From assembly GCF_036894955.1 (NCBI RefSeq), contig NZ_CP145905.1:3366501-3430500 (forward strand): a stretch of 64,000 bases of DNA, read 5' to 3'. Shown piece by piece: positions 46,046 to 52,655 of this stretch; position 1 is the first letter of the stretch, and every line of letters begins with the position of its first letter. The stretch comes from Paenibacillus sp. KS-LC4. GTDB lineage: Bacteria; Bacillota; Bacilli; Paenibacillales; Paenibacillaceae. The notes under the pieces were generated by a model that saw only the letters and a program-made list of their open reading frames with translations, ran no database searches and was not told the origin of the DNA. Both the position numbers and the translations under genes were made by a program.

Positions 46046-46197
46046 TCATTCTCTTGTAAAATTATGATCGAATTCAGCGGGGATATGTACAATCATGCTG
46101 TTTTCATCAATATTGTGAAGTGCATTTTCCCCGCTGTCTGAAAAACGATCATTTCTGTTTTAATATCTCTGTCTCTATAATGATATTCGTTTCCCTC
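46046..46197 (-). pseudogene. Possible frameshifted small gene of unknown function
   Basis: Two overlapping minus-strand frames each look coding: EGNEYHYRDRDIKTEMIVFQT, then, in the next frame, GENALHNIDENSMIVHIPAEF followed by DHNFTRE and a stop. Joining them by one frameshift gives a plausible polar protein of about 50 residues, but no start codon is clear and no family is recognised. Confidence 0.3.
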
Positions 46198-46266
46198 TGC
46201 TTTACATTTTCAATATAACACAGAAGAAATCATCGTTATGTCGATTTTTGTCGAATGTCATTCACA

Positions 46267-46319
46267 TTTCCATACTAGTATGGAAATTTATTGACATTAC
46301 AAAAAAAGCACTGTATAAT
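46267..46319 (+). promoter_or_regulatory. Consensus promoter with a 20-bp perfect palindrome, antisense to the agr-like operon
   Basis: TTGACA (46291-46296), exactly 17 bp, TATAAT (46314-46319) match the SigA consensus fully. The perfect palindrome TTTCCATACTAGTATGGAAA (46267-46286) ends 4 bp before the -35. Transcription would run into the 3' end of the LytTR gene from the opposite strand. No plus-strand gene follows for more than 2 kb. Confidence 0.7.
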
Positions 46320-46361
46320 ACCTTTTTTTGTATAAAGGACTGTTTCACTAACCTATAGGCA

Positions 46362-46733
46362 TCAGTCCTTTGTAATTAAATGCTCCACCAAATGAAGTTT
46401 ACGACCAATTACATTTGCAGTTACACCACCATCAAAAAAAGCCGTGTTCCCAAACCTTTCGACCTTCACATAATTGATGTGGTCGATATTAACAAGAATA
46501 TTGCTATCCAGTGATTTAAATCCAAGAGGGATAAATATTTGCTTGCAGGCATCAAGCGTTAATATAACTGTAAAAATTCCTTTTACTGTATAGAAACGCG
46601 GAACGACATAGTTTTTCTTTGGCTTGAAGACATCAATCAGCATGACTTCGGATAAAATGAAAGTATCAAATTGTTCCCCATCAATAACATCTCCGTATAC
46701 CCGCTGACCTAAAATCTCTGTTGACATGTCCAT
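46362..46733 (-). CDS. Stand-alone LytTR DNA-binding regulator
   Basis: This protein has about 123 residues (start at 46733; GTG 46742 or ATG 46727 are alternatives). The C-terminal half follows the LytTR pattern: LGFKSLDSNILVNIDHINYV, FGNTAFFDGG, VIGRKLHLVEHL. The N-terminal part is short and has no receiver aspartate, so it is not an AgrA-type response regulator. LytTR domains bind direct repeats upstream of quorum-controlled genes. It is last in the agr-like cassette, right after the peptide gene. Confidence 0.7.
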   Translation of the reverse strand: MDMSTEILGQRVYGDVIDGEQFDTFILSEVMLIDVFKPKKNYVVPRFYTVKGIFTVILTLDACKQIFIPLGFKSLDSNILVNIDHINYVKVERFGNTAFFDGGVTANVIGRKLHLVEHLITKD

Positions 46734-46742
46734 AGATCTCAC

Positions 46743-46865
46743 GCTACTTCAATTCCTTCGGTACCGACTGGATCCCAAGGAAAATCTTTCTCTTTTTTCC
46801 TTCTGCTGATTTTTCTGCTTGTTTAAATAGAATTTCCGAGAATTTACGAGCAAGTTTCTGTTTCA
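46743..46865 (-). CDS. AgrD-like signal peptide precursor, 40 residues, without cysteine
   Basis: The small gene lies between agrB and the LytTR gene and reads MKQKLARKFSEILFKQAEKS followed by AEGKKRKIFLGIQSVPKELK. The ribosome binding site GGAGGTGAAAAGGGGA precedes ATG at 46865 and lies inside the end of agrB. The layout is AgrD-like: an amphipathic basic leader, a short core, and the tail VPKELK, similar to the AgrB-recognised VPKEL tail of staphylococcal AgrD. The odd point is that no Cys is present and the only Ser residues are 10, 20 and 34, so the usual (thio)lactone ring cannot form at the usual position. The product may be linear or otherwise modified. Confidence 0.6.
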
Positions 46866-47347
46866 TTCCCCTTTTCACCTCCTATCTGTTGAACAATAAC
46901 GAAGATCATATGTATAAAAAAAGCAAGCACAATTACATCTGATTTAAGATATATGTTTGATATTAAAAGCAGTAAAGAGATACCCTTCTCCCTCCGAAAA
47001 ACAATTAATAACATTCCGCTTATTATGGTTAATGTTATTACTGTTACATCGTTCAAAACAATATGTGGGATTATTGAAAGTAGCAATGTAGAAACGGCGA
47101 AACATATGGTTAATGATGAAAAATGAAAACCTCCTATATCACGCCTAAAAACGCAAAAAGCAAGCATACCTATTATGGTCTCGATGAAGGCCTCGGTCAT
47201 CCATCCTATAACTAAAGTCAGCACTACTATCGCCGTTGGATTTAACCAATATCCTAATTGATAGGCCATTACATCGACAGATACATTGCCCTGCGGATCA
47301 GCCTTTTTTATAGAAAGCGCTATTCGTCTGGATAAATATTCAATCAT
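46844..47347 (-). CDS. agrB: AgrB-like peptide-processing membrane protease
   Basis: This 167-residue membrane protein has about five hydrophobic helices. The AgrB catalytic pair is present: RRDIGGFHFSSLTIC with His and Cys seven positions apart, as His77 and Cys84 in Staphylococcus AgrB. The N-terminal MIEYLSRRIALSIKKADP is also family-like. AgrB cleaves and cyclises AgrD. It overlaps the upstream membrane gene by 8 nt and the downstream peptide gene by 22 nt, so the three are coupled. The C-terminus is short and ends ETETCS. Confidence 0.85.
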   Translation of the reverse strand: MIEYLSRRIALSIKKADPQGNVSVDVMAYQLGYWLNPTAIVVLTLVIGWMTEAFIETIIGMLAFCVFRRDIGGFHFSSLTICFAVSTLLLSIIPHIVLNDVTVITLTIISGMLLIVFRREKGISLLLLISNIYLKSDVIVLAFFIHMIFVIVQQIGGEKGNETETCS

Positions 47348-48077
47348 CTTCCCGATCCCTTCTACTCGATAAATAGTATAGTACGATTAAGACTAGCAAC
47401 ACCATTGGATATATAAACATGATTACATCGAAATAAAGAGTTATGTACAATGCAACAGTAATAGTGACAGCAATTCCAATTGAAGTAATAATAATTAACC
47501 TATTCGTTCCACTGAAAAACTTCTCTCTTATGTCAAAATCATGCGGTGGAATTACAATGAACGCAAAACCAAAGTTAAAGAGCTTAAAAACGGCACCTAT
47601 AATCAATGCAACCGAGTTAGTTATAACTTGTATAAATTCGATTCCCGGGACACCTGACTCAGCTGCAACGGTTTCATTAACGCCGAACAGCGTTGCAACA
47701 TAGTAAACAGGTAACTGCAAAGCGACAAAGACACCAAAACCTGTCGAGACCATTATCCATGAATAAAAAACTTTCACCTTCAACAAGAACCTGTTGAATA
47801 GAAGGAAAATCACAATCTGCGCCATCATATCCAGAACAGGAGATATATCAAGCACAACCCTAAATAAATAAGATGAGCATGAGCTTAAAGCGCATAAGAG
47901 CGCAATTATATATTTGTGATCCCATAAACTCTGCCTAAAAATTTTAAACATCAACACAACGACAGCTAGAGCATCAAACATGCTTAACATCAAAAAAGTT
48001 ATAGTATTCAGAACGCCACCGTCTTTGATAGTATTTTTTATGAAGAAAAACTTTATTATAGTTGATGATTTCATCAT
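47340..48077 (-). CDS. Polytopic membrane protein resembling an AgrC sensor without kinase domain
   Basis: This 245-residue protein consists almost only of membrane helices (about seven: FLMLSMFDALAVVVLMFKIF, YIIALLCALSSCSSYLFRVV, MMAQIVIFLLFN, the YSWIMVSTGF region, VITNSVALIIGAVF, IIITSIGIAVTITVALYI, YPMVLLVLIVLYYL) and ends in a charged RRDRED tail. The helix layout and FDALAVVVLMFKIF resemble the sensor half of AgrC-type kinases in Paenibacillus, but the protein stops before any His box or ATPase. I infer a receptor that signals to the LytTR protein directly, as in LytTR regulatory systems. No good ribosome binding site precedes the first ATG, so the start is uncertain. Confidence 0.7.
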   Translation of the reverse strand: MMKSSTIIKFFFIKNTIKDGGVLNTITFLMLSMFDALAVVVLMFKIFRQSLWDHKYIIALLCALSSCSSYLFRVVLDISPVLDMMAQIVIFLLFNRFLLKVKVFYSWIMVSTGFGVFVALQLPVYYVATLFGVNETVAAESGVPGIEFIQVITNSVALIIGAVFKLFNFGFAFIVIPPHDFDIREKFFSGTNRLIIITSIGIAVTITVALYITLYFDVIMFIYPMVLLVLIVLYYLSSRRDREDD

Positions 48078-48621
48078 TACATGATGATGTACATATTGGC
48101 AATAAAAATTTTTGACGCTAAATGAATAACCCTTTTAAACACCCGACCTGAAAATCAAAACAAACTCAGCCTACCATAAAAAAATCCCTCAACGCTTACA
48201 GCGCCAAGGAATTCCACCTTATTCCACCTTTAGAACAAAGTCAAATATTGATCTCTTTCCCATTGGTGAACTTGCGTTTTATTTAGGTACTATACGCCTT
48301 TACTAGATTATATCAGGCGTTTATGTGCTAATTCAGTATAATAAAGTTCTATACAAGTCATATAAGCTCATACTTAATCACAAGTCGGGGGGGCATTTGG
48401 GGGGCAACATATAATCAACTCAATAATCCATTAATCTATAATTATCCTAGATATTACATTCGGAGTTGCCACATTCACCACTATAGGTGGTACGATCTTT
48501 TTTCAATAAGGGATAGTTGGCCAGACAGAATTTGAACGCTAAATGAATAGAGGGGAATGCAAACAAAATGTAATTTAAATACCGATAATAGAAGTATTAT
48601 GAATACTAAAGGGGTAAAAGC
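48078..48621. other. Junction region without genes, left end of the apparent insertion
   Basis: The 544 bp hold the duplicated glnA end (48177-48282), an ACGCC/GGCGT inverted repeat near 48294-48320, a G-rich stretch (48387-48406) whose plus-strand reading is KSGGHLGGNI-stop, and two copies of CGCTAAATGAATA (48116-48128, 48537-48549). No gene or promoter could be placed with confidence. Confidence 0.5.
48177..48282 (-). repeat. Duplicate of the glnA 3' end and terminator
   Basis: The segment repeats 50742-50836. It has the last codons of glnA in frame ([15 protein letters not shown] and stop), then a terminator hairpin with the same GGCGCTGTAAGCG core. In the 53-bp coding part three bases differ: two synonymous and one Tyr-to-Phe. 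An 11-bp extra stretch separates stop and hairpin. It has no start and is not a working gene. It is best read as a displaced 3' end left by integration. Confidence 0.85.
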
Positions 48622-49593
48622 ATGCCTAATCAATTTGATTTTGTATCATTGAAAAAACTGTTAATTCAACATGGCGAAAAAACGATTCAAACCTTTGCGA
48701 AAACACCACATAATATAGATGTTTACGCCTTTGTACTGGATGCTCAAGCGACGTACGGTACTGTAAACTTCAAGTGGAACACCTTAGAAGGGTTTGCATT
48801 GACGCGCACGTTTGAATATTATCAACATTACTCCAATGATAAATTGTACGGCTTATGTGGTCTCAAATACAGCGTTGGAGATTTTCGCTATGAAGACCCG
48901 AGAAACCTCAATCTCGACGAATGGGGTATGAAGTACAGAGAGGATTTAGATGCGTTGTGGGAGACAGATGAAGAGCAGGCGGATGAAGTCGTTGCCGGAT
49001 TCATGGCAGTTTTAGTCGAAGTGGTTAAGGAACTTACACCTGCTTTGGAGCATCTTAATCTTACTGACGATTTTATTGCCTACGCAGTAGACCATGATGA
49101 GGACGAGATGAAGTTCCTCGTAGAGACCGTATCCGCTGCTCAGATGGACAAAGCCTTTCCAGAGTTAAAGGCCTATGAGTCTTATAAAGCAAGGGTCTAC
49201 ATGCTTAGTCCTATCGAGCAGGCGTCGTTTTGGTACCAAGCACTTGCTGATTTTGAGCAAGGCCGCGAAAGCGAAGCAGTTGTACAACTACAAAGCCTAT
49301 CACGATCTTCACATGATGTTCAAGACGAACTAGTAAAGTTAGGAGAGATTTCAATACCACTACTCCTTACTGGCCTTGAACTGGCATTGGGCCACCTTCA
49401 AGGATCAATAGATATGAACGAATGGACGTTCCAGAAAACAATCCTCGACATCGGTATAGCAGGAGAGAATGAAATTAACCGCCTGCAGGCGATTTATAAC
49501 CGTCAAGCATTGGAGCACCCTGAGGACCATAGAACCAAAAACACCTTGCGGGTGCTTAACAGTATCGATCCACAACGTTTCCCAGACAATTAA
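48622..49593 (+). CDS. DUF4303-like protein of unknown function
   Basis: This 323-residue acidic soluble protein starts 6 nt after AAAGGGGTA. The N-terminal 190 residues (VYAFVLDAQATYGTVNFKWN, NTLEGFALTRTF, GLCGLKYSVGDFRYEDPRN) resemble DUF4303 proteins, a family often found beside toxin or SMI1/KNR4-type immunity genes. The C-terminal third is helical (EQGRESEAVVQLQSLSR, LVKLGEISIPLLLTGLELAL). No signal peptide or membrane segment is present. The gene stands alone in the region between the two glnA ends, with its own terminator. A role as an orphan immunity protein is inference. Confidence 0.75.
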   Translation: MPNQFDFVSLKKLLIQHGEKTIQTFAKTPHNIDVYAFVLDAQATYGTVNFKWNTLEGFALTRTFEYYQHYSNDKLYGLCGLKYSVGDFRYEDPRNLNLDEWGMKYREDLDALWETDEEQADEVVAGFMAVLVEVVKELTPALEHLNLTDDFIAYAVDHDEDEMKFLVETVSAAQMDKAFPELKAYESYKARVYMLSPIEQASFWYQALADFEQGRESEAVVQLQSLSRSSHDVQDELVKLGEISIPLLLTGLELALGHLQGSIDMNEWTFQKTILDIGIAGENEINRLQAIYNRQALEHPEDHRTKNTLRVLNSIDPQRFPDN

Positions 49594-49711
49594 AACATTT
49601 AAAGAAGCAGACTCAGCACCACTTACCTCGCGCTTCTGCGCGAACCGAAATTATGGTAACTTAGTCGGAATTTATAAAATAAGTTTTTAGAGTTACCTTA
49701 GAAATTGAAAC

Positions 49712-49760
49712 AGCGACAGCATAGGACGAGACAATAAAGTCCTAGACTGTCGCTATTTTT
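49712..49760 (+). terminator. Terminator of the DUF4303-like gene
   Basis: AGCGACAG-C-ATAGGAC pairs with GTCCTA-GA-CTGTCGCT (ends 49754), followed by ATTTTT. Confidence 0.85.
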
Positions 49761-49856
49761 GAGCTAACGGGAAACGTTAATTGTATTCTTGTTCATACTC
49801 ATCAATGTTAAGAGATAGTATTTTATTGGAAAATACACACTCAAATTATATTGAGT

Positions 49857-50066
49857 TTAAAGGTATCCTTTTATTAGATATTCATGAGAGTTTTTAACGT
49901 TTCCTACATCTCTTGATACAGGATACATATTCATTAGCTCTGCTGAATAAGGCTTAAGGAAGCTTAAAACATCTTCAGTTGCTTCTATGTATGGCTCCTG
50001 GTACTTTTGTGAATGTAGTTTATCCACCATCTGTCGAATCGACGGGAATGACTTTGCCTGCTCCAC
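49857..50066 (-). pseudogene. C-terminal remnant of an SRAP (SOS response-associated) peptidase
   Basis: The 69 codons end FLKPYSAELMNMYPVSRDVG followed by NVKNSHEYLI. This matches the C-terminal pattern of the YedK/HMCES family (LLxPYPAExMxAYPVSxxVxNxKN). The catalytic N-terminus (Cys2) is missing and the upstream sequence belongs to something else. The piece is a decayed fragment inside the insertion. Confidence 0.55.
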
Positions 50067-50215
50067 AAGGGACAGTTAATGCTGATGGGGTCGTTAACTC
50101 CTACAATTGATAGGATTGGCGTTGTTGTGACTGGTGATGTTGCCGTTTGATTTCCAAAAGTTAATGGGAATTTTAAGTTCAAAGGGTATTGTAAAAAAAA
50201 GGGAATTAGAGCAAA
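50067..50215 (+). other. Decayed coding sequence, family unclear
   Basis: Two overlapping plus-strand frames read TLPAPQGTVNADGVVN and, after a shift, TPTIDRIGVVVTGDVAV with a stop. They look like one degraded protein. It might be part of the toxin-carrying protein whose end follows. Confidence 0.3.
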
Positions 50216-50383
50216 GAAAACGGCCCTGATGGAAAGGCAAAATTAGATACACATCATACAAATTACGGAAAACAATAAATTCATCCAAAAGTGCCTCATA
50301 GACATGATTATGATTGGACGAAACCAACACCTAGATCGGGTTGGTATAGTATAAGTACAAATATAATTCCTACTAAGGACTAA
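50216..50383 (+). pseudogene. Broken C-terminus of a polymorphic-toxin-like protein
   Basis: The frame reads GPDGKAKLDTHHTNYGKQ, a TAA stop (50276-50278), then IHPKVPHRHDYDWTKPTPRS, GWYSISTNIIPTKD and stop at 50381-50383. The HPxVPHRHDxDW pattern ends a class of Firmicutes secreted polymorphic (RHS/WXG-type) toxins. The internal stop and missing upstream part make it non-functional. Its final TAA overlaps the ribosome binding site of the next gene, the usual toxin-immunity coupling. Confidence 0.6.
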
Positions 50384-50396
50384 GGAGGAACTACCC

Positions 50397-50642
50397 ATGT
50401 ATTCTTATATAGATTTTTCAGAAGATATTGCTGCAGGACATGAAATTATGTTTACTTATAGAGATAAAGAATACTCAATTTCTATATCCCAAGGAGGATG
50501 GTACTTCACAAAAGTAGAGGATTACGAAAATGCCATTAGATATGAATCAGCAGATGAACTTTTAATTCAAGTTAGAATTGCTAATAAAACGTTAGAAGAA
50601 GTATTTAATTCAGGAAATCTATCGGATTTTTCTATTAATTAG
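50397..50642 (+). CDS. Small immunity-like protein next to the toxin remnant
   Basis: This 81-residue acidic cytoplasmic protein follows TAAGGAGGAACTACCC. It reads as a compact single domain: SYIDFSEDIAAGHEIMFTYR, KEYSISISQGGWYFTKVED, DELLIQVRIANKTLEEVFN. Position, size and coupling to the toxin C-terminus suggest the cognate immunity protein. The intact frame after loss of the toxin fits selection against toxins of neighbours. It is more AT-rich than the glnA block. Confidence 0.65.
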   Translation: MYSYIDFSEDIAAGHEIMFTYRDKEYSISISQGGWYFTKVEDYENAIRYESADELLIQVRIANKTLEEVFNSGNLSDFSIN

Positions 50643-50743
50643 CTTAGTAAAATCCAAAATGATTATTTTCAATATGAGCCCCTACTAATCTAGTTGGCAG
50701 ACTAATTCAACAACTAGAATTATATAAAAAGCCCACAAAAAGA

Positions 50744-50778
50744 AAAAATCCCTCAGCGCTTACAGCGCCAAGGGATTT
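50744..50778 (-). terminator. Terminator of glnA
   Basis: AAATCCCT...AGCGCT pairs with AGCGCC...AAGGGATT around a TAC loop. On the minus strand it is followed by TTTTTTCTTTTT. It is part of the segment duplicated at 48177-48282. Confidence 0.88.
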
Positions 50779-50783
50779 TACCT

Positions 50784-52112
50784 TTAGTACAACGTCAAAT
50801 ATTGATCTCTTTCCCACTGGTGAACTTGCGTTTTATACATATCCCACTCAATTTCTTTCAGCTCGTAGAAGTGAGCCAGAGCGTGCTCGCCGAGCGCGCT
50901 GCATACAACATCGCTGCGAAGCAGCTCATCGAGCGCCTCCTTAAGATCAACCGGCAAGCTTGGCACACCGGACTCAATGCGCTCTTCCTCAGTCATAATG
51001 TAGATGTTGCGGTCTGTTGGAGCTGGAAGAGTCGTTTTGTTCTTGATGCCATCCAGACCAGCTTTCAGCATAACGGCAAGTGCCAAATATGGGTTAGCTG
51101 CTGGGTCTGGGTTACGCACTTCAACGCGCGTGCTCAGTCCTCTTGAAGCTGGAATACGAATCATTGGCGAACGGTTGCTTGCAGACCATGCTACATAGCA
51201 AGGTGCTTCATAGCCCGGTACAAGACGCTTATACGAGTTGATTGTCGGATTCGTAATAGCAGCCATTGCGCGAGCGTGCTCCAAAATACCTGCCATATAA
51301 TAACGAGCGGTTGCGCTAAGACCTAGCTTATCGCTCTCATCATAAAATACGTTGGTGCTGCCTTGAAACAGCGATTGGTGACAGTGCATGCCCGATCCGT
51401 TTACACCGAACAGCGGCTTCGGCATAAATGTAGCGTGCAAGCCATGCTCTCTCGCAATCGTTTTAACAACGAGCTTGAACGTTTGAATTTGGTCAGCGGC
51501 TTTAATCGCATCTGCATATTTAAAATCAATTTCATGCTGGCCTGGAGCAACCTCGTGGTGAGATGCTTCGATTTCAAAGCCCATTTCTTCAAGCGTCAGC
51601 ACGATTTCGCGGCGACAGTTTTCACCCAGATCCATTGGCGCAAGGTCAAAATATCCGCCTTGGTCATTCAGCTCCATTGTAGGCTCGCCACGCTCATCGG
51701 TTTTGAATAGGAAAAATTCCGGTTCTGGTCCGACATTCATCGCCGTATAACCCATTTCCTCCGCTTCCTTCAACGCACGTTTCAGAATACCACGCGGGTC
51801 CCCTGCGAACGGTGTGCCGTCAGGCATATAAATATCACAGATCAGACGGGCTACGCGGTCTTGAGCAACCCATGGGAATACAACCCATGTATCTAAATCA
51901 GGGTAAAGGTACATATCTGATTCTTCAATACGCACATAACCTTCGATGGAAGAACCGTCAAACATCATTTTATTATCAAGCGCTTTATCCAACTGACTCA
52001 TTGGAATTTCAACGTTTTTAATCGTTCCCAGCAAATCTGTAAATTGAAGGCGGATGAATCTTACGTTTTGTTCCTCTGCAATTCTCTTGATATCCTCTTT
52101 AGTATAGCTCAC
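50784..52112 (-). CDS. glnA: Glutamine synthetase type I
   Basis: This 442-residue enzyme makes glutamine from glutamate, ammonia and ATP in the cytosol. Signatures: [11 protein letters not shown] (51-61 region), the metal-binding [29 protein letters not shown], and the C-terminal [18 protein letters not shown]. Length and lack of the adenylylation-type insertion fit the Gram-positive GSI-alpha form, which is controlled by feedback and by binding GlnR. It lies 48 bp downstream of glnR in one operon. Confidence 0.97.
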   Translation of the reverse strand: MSYTKEDIKRIAEEQNVRFIRLQFTDLLGTIKNVEIPMSQLDKALDNKMMFDGSSIEGYVRIEESDMYLYPDLDTWVVFPWVAQDRVARLICDIYMPDGTPFAGDPRGILKRALKEAEEMGYTAMNVGPEPEFFLFKTDERGEPTMELNDQGGYFDLAPMDLGENCRREIVLTLEEMGFEIEASHHEVAPGQHEIDFKYADAIKAADQIQTFKLVVKTIAREHGLHATFMPKPLFGVNGSGMHCHQSLFQGSTNVFYDESDKLGLSATARYYMAGILEHARAMAAITNPTINSYKRLVPGYEAPCYVAWSASNRSPMIRIPASRGLSTRVEVRNPDPAANPYLALAVMLKAGLDGIKNKTTLPAPTDRNIYIMTEEERIESGVPSLPVDLKEALDELLRSDVVCSALGEHALAHFYELKEIEWDMYKTQVHQWERDQYLTLY

Positions 52113-52160
52113 TAAAAGTCATCTCCCTTGTTTGCTTGATTATAATCGTACGATTGCATC

Positions 52161-52571
52161 TTAGCGCTTGTGCAAGAAACGCGATAGCTGACCCTGTATA
52201 AGAGAGGCCTGACCCGGCCGTTTCTCCAATAACTGCTGCTTGAGCATGCGATGAAGCTGGGCATCAGACAGCTCCTTGCGCGTAACCTCCGATTGCTCAC
52301 TAACAATAGTCGCATCATCGGATTCTTTGGAAACCGGATTCATAACCTGCTTGATCCCGGCAATATTAACACCCTTCTCAATCAACGATTTAATTTCCAG
52401 CAGCCGCTCTACATCATTAAACGAAAAAAGCCGTTGGTTCCCAGCCGTCCTCGCCGGTACAATCAGCTCATGCTGCTCGTAGTAGCGGATTTGGCGAGCT
52501 GTTAAATCAGTTAGCTTCATTACAATGCCTATTGGAAATAAGGCCATATTTCTACGTATCTCGTCAGCCAT
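52161..52571 (-). CDS. glnR: GlnR, MerR-family nitrogen repressor
   Basis: This 136-residue protein has a winged HTH (FPIGIVMKLTDLTARQIRYYE, QRLFSFNDVERLLEIKSLIE) and a C-terminal regulatory tail (ISRFLHKR-like end: QGQLSRFLHKR) that responds to feedback-inhibited glutamine synthetase. It represses glnRA and other ammonium genes when nitrogen is plentiful. The gene is just upstream of glnA, and a perfect GlnR box lies before its promoter. Confidence 0.95.
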   Translation of the reverse strand: MADEIRRNMALFPIGIVMKLTDLTARQIRYYEQHELIVPARTAGNQRLFSFNDVERLLEIKSLIEKGVNIAGIKQVMNPVSKESDDATIVSEQSEVTRKELSDAQLHRMLKQQLLEKRPGQASLIQGQLSRFLHKR

Positions 52572-52605
52572 ATCACATCAACCTTCCAGTCGCTCATTTA
52601 CATCT

Positions 52606-52655
52606 ATTTTAACGCCCTACCAAGGAAGTGTCAAGTTGTGTGAGGTTTAATTACA
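52606..52655 (-). promoter_or_regulatory. glnRA promoter with a perfect GlnR box
   Basis: On the minus strand TTGACA (52629-52634), 17 bp, TAAAAT (52606-52611). The -35 overlaps the stop codon of the upstream gene. TGTAATTAAACCTCACA (52639-52655) fits TGTNAN7TNACA without mismatch and ends 4 bp upstream of the -35, inside the end of the ynbB-like gene. Confidence 0.88.

Noticed and set aside
48230..48282. Left glnA-end copy as a gene or small peptide gene
   Set aside because: It has no start codon or ribosome binding site and matches only the last codons of glnA, so it is listed as a repeat.
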